Part shown: piece by piece, positions 34,321-46,746 of the stretch
How positions within the stretch are numbered: position 1 is the stretch's first letter
Layout of the letters: each line of letters starts with the position of its first letter
DNA from: Aselliscus stoliczkanus
Taxonomy: Eukaryota; Chordata; Mammalia; Chiroptera; Hipposideridae
Direction: 5' to 3'
Length of the DNA stretch: 64,000 bases
Assembly: GCA_033961575.1 (NCBI GenBank)
Contig: CM066733.1
Span: 67,903,921 to 67,967,920 of the forward strand
Translations under genes and position numbers: made by a program
Notes under the pieces: model-generated
Told to the model about the DNA's origin: nothing
The model's database searches: none
Seen by the model: the letters and a program-made list of their open reading frames with translations, nothing else

Positions 34321-36059
34321 CATAGACATATGCTGTCTTTAAAACTTGCAATTGTGATTCTTCCCTACTGGGAAGAGAAGAGTGGGGGAATGATAGCAGG
34401 CCGAGAGGCACACACATGTGCACATGCATGTTTACAACATGATTAAATAGACTGCACATGAATGCCTAACAGCAGATCTAAAGTGTGGCAGGGCACACGC
34501 CAGAAATAGAAACCTTGAATTAAATGTACCCAGATTTTCTAGTGCTTCAGTCATTTTGTTCTTTCTATAGAGTGTTATATTCCTTGAATTATGAACTTTC
34601 AGAGGATTTAGGGCAGCAGGCTCCTTGAGAGGTATACTTTTGACGTGACATAGTAGGAGTGACCCATGCTTCCAAATCTTCTTTAGAAATTCAGAGATGG
34701 GAAGCAAGGAGATAATGACTAAAAATGCAATACCTCTTATGCATTCCGCTGACCCAGGATAATGTACATAGGCATTCAGTGGGACTGGACACTTGCTAAG
34801 AGACGGTATCTTAATCACTCATATGGCTGAAGATGGCAGTGCACATGACTCTCCAAAATGGAGCAGATGAGGAAGAAAGCACAGAGTGAAATAGTATTGT
34901 GACAGCTCCTTCAGAGTAAAAATGTTATTTATAGTCATTATCCCTCTCTCTCTCTTTCTCTAGTCACCTTCACCCCCAATCTAGCCCAACACTGAAAACT
35001 AGGAAAATAAAAACATAGTATTCTTTCTACATAGCATATACATTTACAATGAATTATGGCCAATGAATTAAACCTTCTAAGTAGGGGTTAGTAATTTATA
35101 TTTATTTTTTTCTGATACTGAACTGTATCAATCAGGGAACAAAACTTCATTCAGATTCCATGGAATAGAGAAAATTTTGTGTAATAACAATGATATTATA
35201 TGATAATACTTGTTTCTATAACTTCTAATATTTATGAGATTTATCAAATAGAAATAAAGGTCAATAATTTTTGCTAAAAATTTCAGAAGCGAAGATAATT
35301 TGTTTCAAGTAAACATAGTCAATTAAATGATGAAGTTCTGTTAAATAGCTTATTCTTAAAAGTCACAAGGTAATTGACTGTCAATTATCTACAAATTAAC
35401 ATTTTTTATTTTTCTGCCTTTTCCTCAATTGATTTTACTTAATCTCCTGACCCCAACCCCAACATAATCTAGTCCTATCTAAATTTTAATCATGTTCAGT
35501 TGTAATTACAGAATATCAAAAACATCTAAAAAACATCTAATAAAGGTGTGTATTATGTCCCCATGCAACAGGAACACAGATATTTATAAGCTTCACATTC
35601 AAGAAATTGCTCAAATCCAAACTAGATATTTGCCACAATACATATAATAATCTTTACCCTTTCTTAATTACTCATTTAGTTCATGCAAGGCCTTTTATCA
35701 ACTCTAATCATTACAAAAACCCCACAAGATGGCTTTTGTGACTCCTACTTTATAAATTAGGAAAACGAGGCTAATTTGTTTGCCCATGGAAAAACACTTA
35801 CTAGCCTTCAACATTCAATTTCTCACATGTAATTAAAAATTACAGTTAAAATTTTTCAACTTTCATTTGTCTATTTGCTATGCCTTTAGACCCAAGGTTT
35901 CTGGTTCACAGAAAAGGCTATATTTTTATGAAGATTTGTATTTTTTGAAATAATTTTTTAACAGATGACTACAGGAAAAAGTGAAATAGTTGGCTAAATG
36001 AATTATCATTGAAACCTACTTACGAATGTGTATTTTATCTTTTGCTTTTTTTCCTTTCT
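34321..36059. other. Mostly unassigned noncoding DNA
   Basis: A (CT)n patch is at 34945-34962. A MIR-like block is at 35690-35800 (AAACCCCACAAGATGGC...AGGAAAACGAGGC). A 128-codon minus-strand frame at 34432-34818 shows no domain. Confidence 0.4.
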
Positions 36060-36285
36060 GAGCCTCCATCCCACACTCCTGGATCTTATAGGATTGATAG
36101 GGATAAACATCTGTGTGTCTTAATATGTACCTTTTCTTCTGATGTTTCTAGTCTTCCCCACAAATCTACTCCATTGAACTTTGAACTCTTTTAAGAAAGG
36201 AAATAGGTCTAATTCTTGTTTATTTTCTCAACACCTAACAACATGCCTAGCATTTAATAGATGATCTCTAAGGGCTTGTTTCCCT
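36060..36285 (+). mobile_element. L2 LINE 3' fragment
   Basis: CCTTTTCTTCTGATG, TGAACTCTTTTAAGAAAGG, AATAGGTCTAATTCTTGTTTATTTTC, AACATGCCTAGCATTTAATAGATG follow the L2 3' end. Diverged. Confidence 0.55.
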
Positions 36286-36977
36286 AATTAAGATAATTTA
36301 TCATTTCAATTCTTCATTGTGTTGGAGGTAATTTCTCTGAGTGGGTTTCAACAACTACCTCCCCTCTTTGTTATGTAAAGTCTAAACAACGTGAAAGATA
36401 ATGACACAATTATTATAGAAAAGGACAAAGTTGAAGAATGAACTTTAATGTGAGAGTACAATGGGCCTCATAACTGAATCCCAGAATTAAGCAGAATATT
36501 AACCCCAAGGCACAGCAAGACTGGGTCCAAGCTGACTTCACATGATTTGATATGTCCTCTAGGGGACAGAGATACTAGAGGAACAGCAAACAAAAGAGAA
36601 AAGAAAGGTGGGTCTAAGCCTCACATGCCCAGTTATTACTCCCAATATTACTAGTCAAGTTATCTTCTTCATCTCCCCAAGAATAAATAGAGCTGGAGAG
36701 AGACTTGGAGATACACCATTAAAGCTCCCTTGAAACACACAAAAATAAATCACATCAGGAATGGAGGTGTGTTCCCAAATAATATTATATGGCTTTCATT
36801 AGTACACCAAAATTGAGTGTTAGCTTATAAGTTAAATGATGAATTGCAGGGTCTACTTTATTTACTAATGTTGATAGGTAAGTTCCCCAGAACAGAAAGT
36901 TGAGCACAGCTAAATAGAAACCCTTAGTAGAAAGAGCAAGAAGGGTTATTTCCTAGTTCGCATTTCAGGACACATAT

Positions 36978-37027
<50 letters not shown>

Positions 37028-37580
37028 AAAACCTGAAACCAAATTGTTTGTGTGTGGGAGGTGGAGAAAAATCAAAATGATGAAGCCTTTCTTATCACGT
37101 CCCTTGCGGGGAGTGTAGGAGTTCCCTGGAGAAATTGCCAAAGCAATTGAGTAGGTCTCAACCGACTTACGTCAAAAGTAGTTTGGTGGAATCTTGAGAG
37201 CTGATCCTGGAGCTTCCTAGTGAGGCCTAAAATCAGGACACCATATTCTGTGTAAACAGAAAAACTTGGGAGCTGACACTACCTTTACACAGATATTTGG
37301 AGTGCCTCATTAGGGAAAAACATATTCGAAAGATAACATAGTTATTCTTGGATTTTAAATAAGCGCTTCAGTACCACACTTTCAAATTTATATAGGTTGT
37401 TTATTTCAGTAGCTGCTTTATAGCTTTAAGGATTAATAAAGAATCCATGAGAAACTTCTCTATAATAACAACTAGTATTTGTGTATTATGGCTGTTTACC
37501 CAATGCTGAAACTTTAAGGTAATTTTCCAAGGATCTGAATGAACTTAAAAAGCAAACACACAGAGGTAACATGTTATAAA
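36286..37580. other. Unassigned noncoding DNA
   Basis: Contains the CA repeat at 36980-37029; no gene seen. Confidence 0.4.
36980..37029 (+). repeat. (CA)n microsatellite
   Basis: About 20 CA units with one A interruption near 37021. Confidence 0.95.
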
Positions 37581-37694
37581 AAGGACAGGACAGGACAGGA
37601 CAGGACAGGACAGGAAAGGAAAGGAAAGGAAAGGAAAGGAAAGGAAAGGAAAGGAAAGGAAAGGAAAGGAAAGGAAAGGAAAGGAAAGGAAAGA
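37581..37694 (+). repeat. (GGACA)n-(GGAAA)n compound pentanucleotide repeat
   Basis: Six GGACA units (37583-37612) switch sharply to about 16 GGAAA units. The array is uninterrupted within each block. It opens long spurious frames on both strands (Lys/Gly/Glu repeats on plus, Phe/Leu/Ser/Pro on minus). Confidence 0.95.
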
Positions 37695-40600
37695 TGTCGG
37701 AATGTGAGTCAGAGATTCCAGTAGTGTTTACCTTATCAACCACTTTTGTAACCCTGTAGATTTCCATTTATTTAGGTACCATTGTAAGGAATTAAAGTAG
37801 AAAGGACTCTTAGAGAAAAACTCTTCACATATTTTAATGTTACAGAAGATGTCCCTAAGACTTAAGGGGAAAGTGGTTTTTTTGAAGACACATAATAAGT
37901 CAATGGCAGAGCTAGGATTAGTTTCCAAACAATCTCACTGCTACTTTGATTCTTTTCCTCTAAATAATCTCTGTGGTTTCTTTCGGCTCCAAAATTCTGA
38001 GATTATTATGACTTTCTTTCTGGCATTTTTCATCCCTAAAATATACTTAGAGCAAATATTCTTACTCCTCCCCACCATTCCACTTTACAGATGTGGAAGC
38101 AGGAATCACTTACTATACATGAGACGTACAGGTGGAGCTGGTCATTAAGAGGACACAGATACACAGTTTGTAACTCTCTACTCTGTATATGTCCCCCAAG
38201 AGAACCTAGAATAATTTACATAGAGAGCTAACCTTGAACTGAAGTCTGTATTCATATACCTACCCTACTATCTGTTAAGTTTCTTGTCAACATAGACCAA
38301 AAAGAGAATCAGGTGACCTTCTCTGAGAGGTGTCTACATGGTTCTTTTTTAAAGAGAAAAGTCTCCAAGAGAGAAAGTTTTATAAGTGTTTGGATTCCCA
38401 AAGTGTAACCTAATGCCTGAAAAATAAATATTAATGAATGGATAGAATAGCCTTCAGCATAACTCTAGAGAGTACCTGAATTCATTATCTGTATTTTATA
38501 ATTCCTTTGCAAAGATTGGAGAATTCCAATGCGGGTCTATCCACATTATACAGAAGTGTCAAATTGTACGACTCCATTCATGTTTAGTTATTGGACATTA
38601 AGCTCCACCTACCGCTCCACCTCCAGGGCTGTCTCTGGCAATTGGCCAATGTCTCCTCTGGAGGAGAGCAGAGTTATCCCTAAGCCTTACATTCCCCTAT
38701 TAGCTGATGAGTTCCAATGAACACTTATCAGTACTTAGAAGGGTCTTTCTCAATAACAATGGCTAAGTACTCAGGAGATCATTTTATCCTCGCTCGTGAG
38801 TGTACCACCTGAGTCATGGGGTAGGAAGTGCCTGGGCATCAACATGTGCTGTTTAACAATTCCATTATCCTTTTTTTTTTTTTTTCTCCCTGATGCACAG
38901 TAAGAAAGAAACAGCAGATGCTAGAAATGGTCCCTCCACTCCTCACCTGTATAACACTGTCCTGCCTTTTTAAATCCTAGACACAGGCTCGGAAGTTATC
39001 AACTGGTATATAGCTTCTTCAGACAGGAGGCTGACTTACCCAATGTGCCTTTCTGCATCCCCTGTGGGGTCAGGGTTCCCCTTTCCCCTTTCAGTTCAGC
39101 TCTCCTTGTTATCTTTGTAACACTTAGCAAAAGATAACAGATTAAGCCAAGTGCAGAGATAATGAAATATAAATTAGTAGGTTTTCCAGCCTTTATCCAC
39201 AGCTCTGTCAGAGTATATTATCTGATAGCTTGAGTTCAGAGCAAGTCAGTTAAATTTCCTCTTATCAGAAACTGAGTGTGAAGTGTGGTAATGTTACTAA
39301 GTGCAGAACAAAAATCTCTCTCTTTTGCATCCCATGACTGCTCCAGGCAACAGTCTTGGAAACCTCTGACTGGGAAGGAAGAGAAGACCCTGAGATATAT
39401 ACAGTGTGACAAGCCAGGAGGCTACGCTTCTGCAGTAACCGTCCTAGGAACGGCAGTCGCCTGTGGCTGTGACATTACCACACTTTGCTCAGCTTCAGAA
39501 AGGGAAATTTAACTGACGACTGCTATGAACTGAAGCCACAGCCTAAACCAGATAATACACCCTGACAACACTGTCAGGCAAAAAAGCCTGTGTTCCCATT
39601 GATTTCATCGCGTTAGAGACATGTTACCCTGAGCAGTGTGTGTTCCAGGGTATATTGTGCACACTGTGGGAATATCAAAGGGAATGCACACTGATTTGGG
39701 CAGAAGCGGGCCTCCAGGAGAAGAATCTTCCAGTGGTCTGCCGTAAACATGCAGCATTCGGCAAAGTAGTGAAGGCAACGCTATTGATGATAATTATAAC
39801 CTGTCTCTCTGTTTGTATCAACTTTTACCTGCTAGGTTTCTTTAAGAGAGGAAATCTGCTCAGATATCCCAAGAACAACCCTGAATTTCCCCTTCTCTTT
39901 TTTCTATAGAAAGGTAGCAGATATACTATAAAAACATGCAGGGAAGATGGAGTGTGAAAACTAAATATTCAAATCACCCCAAAGGTGACTAAGTTTGGGA
40001 CTTCATTCAATTTGCCAATATAGAGCTCTCCAGAAGTTTCTTGTTGTTTTAATTATCATATATCAGCATTTTACAGAACATTTGTACATGTCCACTCAAA
40101 TAAATCAACTTTCCTATTTCAGATGACTAATTTTGCAAAATCTAAAAATTTCATACAGTAATGCAAAGACAAAAGGGTTTGGAGAAAACATTTCATGATT
40201 GGTACTCTCAAAAGTTATAGAGATAGCTCAACATTTTTTAGTGCTTAATATTATTTGTGTGTGCCTGTATGGGTCAGAAGGGAAAACGAAGAAATGCAAC
40301 ACAAAGAAATATGTATTTATTTCTCATAAACTCCAAAACTAAATTCTAAAATTATCTTGGGACTCAGGCTCAAAAAATCATTTTATTAACACTTTCATTA
40401 AGAAAATGTTAAATAATCTCCAAGTCAGGCTTCCTAGCCACTTTTTTCTTATGTCTTTCAATTTTAAATTCTTCCAAAATACTCTCAGGATCATTTGTCT
40501 CTCACATCACTCCGATCATAATTCTTTCCACTTCTGAAATCTTTCATTTATTTATATAGTCAGAGTTCTGGACAGCTGTGGCTCATTTTTTTTATTTTTT

Positions 40601-41755
40601 ATTATAGCCTACTGATGTATGGGTGGTAATCAACATCTAAGTCACAGCCATCTTCATCCTTAATTTGGGTTTAGTACTGTGCACCTATGGGCCCTTTCAA
40701 ACTAAACGATCAACATAGTAAGTTAATGATTTACTGTTATCATTATTATAAGTAAATATCCAGAAAAAAACTGTCCAGGCCTTTCTTATCCATAAAAGCT
40801 TTAATATCCATAAAAGCCACCCAGGCCTTTTTAAAGGAAGGGATAACTCATAATCAGGGACAGTGATTTGTTTTTCAAAAGCATATATTGATGGCATCAA
40901 TAATTCTTTGATTAGAATAATAGGCTAGTAGTAGAGGGAAGGAGAGCAAGCAGTGAAGAGATTCAAGTGTGCTCGAGTCGATTCCTAACTTGTTTACTCA
41001 TCATTAAAGAATGGCATCGATACTGGAAAACATGTGACCACCCTCACCTCTAGCCCACTGAATAGGGAGGAAGATCCCCTGGAAGGTTTGGGCTCAAGTC
41101 ACCCCGCTTCCCCTGAAGCCCCACTCCGGGGGTCCTCCAGCCATATTTTTGTAATCTATATACTTTTACCAAGTTCTTTACTTTTTTGACATAAAGATTT
41201 ATAAATAAGCAAAAATAAAGTGCACTGAAGTTATTAATATAAATATTATACTATTAGTATAAAGATTATTAAGTGATTAATATAAAGATTATGTTAATAT
41301 AAAGACTCAATCATTAATATAAAGAATTAAGATTCACATCACAGTGAATTATATCCTTTATGACATACCCTTCACCTTATAAGATTTCAGGATTTTTTTA
41401 TATTAATTTCTATGTTCAGTATTAAAGGTGCTACATGTGTTTTCTTTTCTTACCATTGCCTGATACATTCCCTATGCACGTCTATTTCTAAGGTTTATTT
41501 TCAGGTTGCTGTGTCTCTTGTTAACACTGTATAGCTGGATCTCTTTTGAACACATTCTGTGCCTTCTCTTTTAAATATTTTAATTACCACTATACTTGAA
41601 TTTATCCTGCCACCTTTTATCCTATACTTTCCTATTGTTCCCTCCCACACTCTACCAAAATTATGTAATGCCTGTGACCTTCCTCTTCCCTCATCCCCAA
41701 GTACACTGATGGCTACCCATGTTTGTCTCAAACACCTCCCACACCTTGCTAGATA
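37695..41755. other. Unassigned noncoding DNA, some of it relatively complex
   Basis: A MIR-like 3' part lies near 37850-37935 (ATAATAAGTCAATGGCAGAGC). A T-run is at 38873-38885. The 39100-39850 stretch retains several CpG sites and GATA motifs and has no repeat I recognise. Short frames at 39285-39512 and 39640-39909 do not resemble a known protein. 41225-41330 has imperfect ATTAATATAAAG repeats. A GC-rich patch is at 41050-41145. Confidence 0.4.
41222..41330 (+). repeat. Imperfect ATTAATATAAAG tandem array
   Basis: Four to five copies of (G)ATTAATATAAAGATTA-like units with variable spacing. Confidence 0.6.
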
Positions 41756-41756
41756 T

Positions 41757-42215
41757 TGGATTTTATTATCCAGTTTTACTTTTGACTTTTTTATTTTTAT
41801 TAGTTTCAAGTGTACAACACAAGGCAATAGTTATACTCTTTACCACCCAAAGTGACAAACCCCCTCCCCCAGTTCGCCACCCCACTCCCCCCCATATCTT
41901 ACATATTTATCACAACTCCCCTGAGTTCCCTCCACAGTATACTTCACATCCCGTGAACATCCACATATTCAGTTACAGTTGGCATACAATACTATACAAC
42001 ATCAGTTTCAGGTGTACAATGCAGTGATCAAGCCTCTACTCCATCCATGAAGTGTTCTCCCTAACAAGACATGTGACTATCTGACACGCCACAAAATTTT
42101 TACATTATTATATTCTCTGAACTGTGTTTCATATCCCTGTGGCAATATTGTAGTTGTCTATTTATGCTGTCTAATCCCTTGCCCTCCCCCCCCATCCCCA
42201 CCCCTACTTTTGACT
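41757..42215 (-). mobile_element. L1 3' UTR fragment, antisense
   Basis: TTTTATTTTTATTAGTTTCAAG, TGTACAACACAAGGCAATAG, CACTCCCCCCCATATC, CAGTTACAGTTGGCATACAATA, GTTTCAGGTGTACAATGCAG, ACATGTGACTATCTGACACG and TGGCAATATTGTAGTTGTC are L1 3' UTR text in reverse. The C-rich patches correspond to the G-rich tract in sense orientation. Confidence 0.85.
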
Positions 42216-42245
42216 TTTGGGTGAGTATGTTAACATGGGGGAAAA

Positions 42246-42247
<2 letters not shown>

Positions 42248-42282
<35 letters not shown>
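42248..42282 (+). repeat. (TG)n microsatellite
   Basis: About 17 TG units within the L1-derived region. Confidence 0.95.
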
Positions 42283-42284
<2 letters not shown>

Positions 42285-42299
42285 ATAGTTACTTTAGAT

Positions 42300-42565
42300 T
42301 AGTAATTATTTCCTTCAGTATTCTTTGTTGGAAAAGTGCGCAAATGATTACTTTCCTGGACCCATCAATATCCAAAAAATGTCTTTTTTACGCTCAAACC
42401 TGAATGTAATTTTGGCTGGGTATAGGATTCTAGGTTTAAAATATCTTTCCTGCAGAACTTTCAAAATATTGTTCATTTATTTCTAGTATCTCCAGTATCT
42501 ATTAATAAATCTATTGTTAACTTCACCTTTGTTTCTTATTCCTTTGTGGATGATCTATTTCACCT
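42300..42565. mobile_element. Old L1M-like fragment
   Basis: TTTTGGCTGGGTATAGGATTCTAGG, TTTCAAAATATTGTTCATTTA and CTTATTCCTTTGTGGATGATC resemble a segment of older L1M elements. Orientation is uncertain. Confidence 0.45.
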
Positions 42566-42571
42566 CTGAGG

Positions 42572-42600
42572 GAGAGCCTCTGAGGGAGAGCAGTTTTGTG
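42572..42600 (+). repeat. 14-bp tandem duplication
   Basis: CCTCTGAGGGAGAG occurs twice without a gap. Confidence 0.85.
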
Positions 42601-42714
42601 ATTTCCCTCCAAATTTTTAGAATTGAATGAAAGAATTTCTTGCTATAACTTTTGTTTAGAACATTGGGTTAAATGTTAAGTATGTCTTGGAAAGCATTTA
42701 TAGATCCAACAGCT

Positions 42715-43080
42715 GTTTAGATATTCATATTGTTTATCCAATACTGAGGGATACCATATTGAATAAGATAAACATAGCTCCACCCTGGTTAGGCTCACAG
42801 TTTCTTGGGAGTTCAAGATATTAGCTAGGAAATTTGCAACTTTGTATATAATGTATACAACATTTGTATATAATGTATACAACATAATGTTCGATAAGGG
42901 CTACAAAGAAAAGCACAATAAGCAGTTTGAGCATAAAATGGTGTAAACAGGACAGGGTGGGGATCAGGGGACAAGCCAGAGAAAGCTTCCCCAAAGAAAT
43001 AATATATAATGCTACACTAGAAACATGAGAAGTTAAGTAGATAGTCAGGTAAGAGGAGGAGAATGTGAGAAGATCTATAT
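42715..43080 (-). mobile_element. L2-like LINE fragment, antisense
   Basis: CATAGCTCCACCCTGGTTAGG, AAGGGCTACAAAGAAAAGCAC and AGGGGACAAGCCAGAGAAAGC follow an antisense L2-type pattern. Interrupted by the 22-bp tandem repeat at 42841-42884. Confidence 0.5.
42841..42884 (+). repeat. 22-bp tandem duplication with internal palindrome
   Basis: TTTGTATATAATGTATACAACA is present twice (42841-42862, 42863-42884), written here in two parts: TTTGTATATAATG plus TATACAACA. Each copy contains the near-palindrome TTGTATA...TATACAA. Confidence 0.85.
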
Positions 43081-45085
43081 TATTTAACCTTTTACAATAG
43101 TAGCAAATGACATAGTTAAGTGAGAAACTGGAGAAAATTATGATCCTTAAGTGAAAATAACTGTTTATTCAAGCTATTATTTATAACATCCTTCATATGT
43201 GAAAATTTCACAAATAATTTTATACTAAGGCTTTTTCTATAGGATGACATCAACAAGATTGAAAAATGGATGATCTGGTATTTTAAACCAACATAACTGC
43301 TAAGCATAACACAGCACAGTGGATTCAATGGTTTGTGCTGTATAAAACAAACTCTCAAAACTTAAAGGACTTTTGATTGACTGCCTTATGATTTGGGGAC
43401 ACATAACCCTATTAATGTTCACTCCCCACTTGTAAGACTGGTAAATCGAGGCTATGACTCATCTCTCAATAGAAAAACACTTAAAAAAAAAAAGACTAAT
43501 AAAGAAAGAACCCATGCAAAAATCTTACTCTCTAGCCTAAAGATGAACTAGGGAACCAGGCTAGATAACTCTGCTGGAATTTTTTCTGATTTTACAAATA
43601 AAATACTTAGGGCTGGGGGGTTAAAATTCTTTCTGAAATTAAGTTTACATGTGTTCTTCCTTTCCTGTACTGCAAAAGAATGTTCCTAGAGTGTAATTGT
43701 ACAGTATTGGAATATCAGAACAATGGGGAATATATTGAAATGACTCTATGGGAATGCATTTCCAGAATTGTCCAGGCATATCTCTATTCAAATCAAAATA
43801 ATGCAGTAGCAACATAGTACACAGAATGAGATCAGAGAGTCAATTATTTTTTTTACTCCAGCCCCCTGCCTTTCCCAATGTGGTAGAATCAAGAGGTGAA
43901 TTTGGCCTTCTGCTATCTCCCTGGACATAATCACAGCACATACAAGGCAAAATCAATGGCAAAGTGATGACAAAAATCCTGTAACTGTGACACAATCTAT
44001 TTGTTGTTATTCAGCATACATGAGCAATGCTTAGTTTTAGAATGTCGCATAATTTTCAAATATTAAATAATCATAATTTGTGCCCCATTGAAAAACACTT
44101 TTCTCTTTTCATTTTAATAAGGAGAAAAGTAGTAGGAAGCAAACCTCTCAATTTGTTCCATCTGTTATATTCATGTGACTGTGTTTCTTTTTTCTTTTTC
44201 CTCCCCTCCCCCTCACACACAGATCAACAAGATAAATCTAAAGGCCTAGCTGCAAAAAAGGATGAAAGAAATGCGTCTGTGAGCTGAAGTTTCAGTTGAG
44301 ATGCCTTATACTGGCTGATGTTCTGAAATTAGCATGAAACAGCACCAGAGGAAACAGAGGGATTCCTCAGTGTTGTACAAAGGACCCTGTGAACTTTCCA
44401 AATGCCAGGGATCTCATTACTGACAGCATTTTTTGCCCTCCAAGTTTTCACGTGGTGACCTTATGGCTTCCATTGGAGGGCAGATGCAGATTTCCTCTCC
44501 AGTGAAATGGCATGAAGGGAGTGAAAAGCACAGTCCTTAAGAAGGCAAGCTGTGCACCACCAACATAATTAGGAAAGCTGCTTGGGAGGAGAGCAGTGGA
44601 CATCTAATGAGCTAGCAAGAATAAGGTTCAAAATGAGAGCATGGTTATGAAGTGGCAGCGCTGTTTGAGCTTTCCTTTAGGCAGGTTGAAAAACAAAATA
44701 TTAAGCCTGCTGAAGCCCTTCCAGAGTTTAGGGATTAAAAGCTCTAAGGAAGCTTAGGCCACTGTAGGAAGGAAAGAGAGAGAAGAATGTTCTGCCTTCA
44801 GTAGCTGTTTCTGATTACTACAATTCTGACCCAAATTCACTGTGAAAGGCTGTAGCAATGACAGCAGGAAAGAGTCACAAAAAAATGTGTCTAATGATTT
44901 CAATATAGAACACAGAATTTCAGGTAGGCATGTGACATATTTTGACAATAGTTTAAAAAAAAGTTTAAAAAGAAGTATCCGTTTTTAAGACTAACCATTA
45001 CAAGATCAAGGACTCTAAAGCCATTGAATTTTAGATCTAAAAAATTAAAACTGTTAAAAAGAAACTACACACACATACAAACTCA
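43081..45085. other. Unassigned noncoding DNA
   Basis: No gene. Part of 44330-44760 looks like non-repeat, moderately GC-balanced sequence that could be conserved. A-rich or T-rich runs occur at 43482-43493 and 43848-43855. Confidence 0.4.
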
Positions 45086-45087
45086 GA

Positions 45088-45291
45088 AGGAGCCAAAAAA
45101 ATGTATACACATTTTCAGAAAGGAAAAAAACTGTATTAAAATTATGCTGATGGTAACCACTTTGAGCACCTCTTGTAATTGCAGAAGTCAAATGTGACTT
45201 ATATTCATCTTTTGTTATCAGTATATATTGAATACTGCAATTAATACAATTTTTTCCTTTCTGAAAATGTGTATACATTTTTTTGGCACCG
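45088..45291. mobile_element. Mariner-type MITE with about 45-bp terminal inverted repeats
   Basis: The left arm (from GCCAAAAAAATG at 45092, through TATACACATTTTCAGAAAGG, to CTGTATT at about 45137) is almost the exact reverse complement of the right arm (from AATACAATTTTTTCC at about 45243, through TTTCTGAAAATGTGTATAC, to TTTTTTTGGC at 45287). The interior of about 105 bp cannot code for a transposase. I recall similar elements (nonautonomous mariner) from bat genomes. The extreme ends are eroded, and a TA TSD was not verified. A TG microsatellite follows directly. Confidence 0.8.
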
Positions 45292-45293
45292 TG

Positions 45294-45336
<43 letters not shown>
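45292..45336 (+). repeat. (TG)n microsatellite
   Basis: About 20 TG units abutting the right end of the MITE. Confidence 0.95.
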
Positions 45337-45337
<1 letters not shown>

Positions 45338-45339
45338 TG

Positions 45340-45535
45340 CGTATCCTGTAGTATCTGTGTGAGTTTAGACAAGTTCTCAAACTTCTCTGACCCTCCAATT
45401 TCTCATCTATATCAAAAATAGTAGGCCTTATTTCAAAGAAACTTTCTGTGAGAATTAACTAATATAATGCATGGAAAACACTTCAAAGAACACTGTTCCA
45501 TGACAATGAATGTTAGCTATTTTTGTTGTTGTTAT
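45340..45535 (+). repeat. MIR SINE fragment
   Basis: TGAGTTTAGACAAGTTCTCAAAC, TTCTCTGACCCTCCAATTTCTC and GTGAGAATTAACTAATATAATGC follow MIR. Confidence 0.65.
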
Positions 45536-45539
45536 TAGA

Positions 45540-46730
45540 TATGATGGAGATCTAAACTAGGACAATGGTGGTAGCAAAGGAGGGAATTATAACGATGTCT
45601 GAGAAATATTTAGGTAGTAAAATTAGGAAAATCTAAAGATTCATTGAATATGTGTGATGAAGAGAAATCAAGGATAATTCTCAGAATTTAACATGGACAG
45701 CTGAATGGGTAAAATATCATTAATTGAAATGGAGAGTACCAAAAATGAGGAAGATCAGGGAAGATGAAGAAGATATCTAGTTGGGAAATCCTTTGTCAAT
45801 AGTCCCCATTGATTATTCCAGGGCAGTTCAACAAAGCACTTGGTCTTTAGAAGACAAAAAGTTCTTGAAGAAGACAAAATTGAATTTGTACCAGAAGCAT
45901 AGGGAAAATCTGGTGAGTTTAGGGAATTGGAAACAAAATATTAAAAAGGGTCAAAGAGAGAATGATTAATGGTGTTACATGCAGCAAAAAAGAGAAAAAA
46001 AAATATCTAGAGAGAGGGAACAATACTCATAGAAGTCTGGATGACAAATAGGAATTTGGTGGCTAAAACCAGGGCAAGACAGAGAAAGTAATGTAAAATG
46101 GAACTAAAGTTAAAAGCACAGCACATCATAAACAGCCTGTAATATTTGGTACTTTGTTCAAGGACAATAAGGGCTATTGAATAACCTCAGGGGAAAGTGT
46201 GGTCTAATCAAACTTGGTCATTAGGAAGATAATAAAAAATTCAAAAAACTGGATAATAGATTAGTGAGGAACAAGCCTGGAGTCAGAACGACTGTTAGGA
46301 AATCCAAAGGAGGAAATGACATTCGCCAGGACAAGGTTGTTGCACTGGGGTATTAAGTGGAGAGACTCTTAGAAGACATTTAGAAGGTTAGGGTTATAGA
46401 GGAGGTAAGGAGAAAACCCAATTTGGGATCGGGCATCTGGGTAAATGCTAACGGACACAGGAGGAGAGTAGGTTTGTTGAAAAGATAAACAGTTCCATTT
46501 TAGGTATGTTGAAAATTTTAATTCCCTTTAGAGATCTGATTAGTGATGTTGGCAAATGTGCATGCAGATTTTTGTCTCAGGAGAGAGAATTGTATTGGAC
46601 ATACAGACCTGGAAGCCATTAGCCCGTGTATTATATCTGGGGTCACAGAAGAAGATGAGGAACTACGTAGAGTGGTGGAAAAACAGTGGCCCAGAAAAAA
46701 AGTGGAAAGACTTTGAGATCACTAACATCA
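45540..46730 (-). mobile_element. L2-type LINE, antisense, long fragment
   Basis: The stretch carries the antisense text pattern of an ancient L2-type LINE: GGATAATTCTCAGAATTTAAC, ATGGGTAAAATATCATTAATTG, TGGAGAGTACCAAAAATGAGG, CAGGACAAGGTTG, TTGGACATACAGACCTGGAAGCC. It appears to continue right of the SINE (47187-47470). Dead; no usable frame. Confidence 0.55.
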
Positions 46731-46745
46731 AGAGTGGAAGAGGGG
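46731..46745. repeat. Left TSD of the composite SINE
   Basis: AGAGTGGAAGAGGGG, repeated exactly at 47172-47186. Confidence 0.9.
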
Positions 46746-46746
46746 T

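Noticed and set aside
37486..37767. Repeat-protein-like frames on both strands (KGKER and SFPFL repeats)
   Set aside because: Products of the pentanucleotide microsatellite.
39285..39909. Two plus-strand frames (75 and 89 codons) in a CpG-retaining area
   Set aside because: No recognisable protein, no splice signals that link them; kept only as a possible regulatory stretch.
41501..42027. Three overlapping frames of about 100 codons on both strands
   Set aside because: Mostly antisense L1 3' UTR and adjoining low-complexity pyrimidine-rich sequence.
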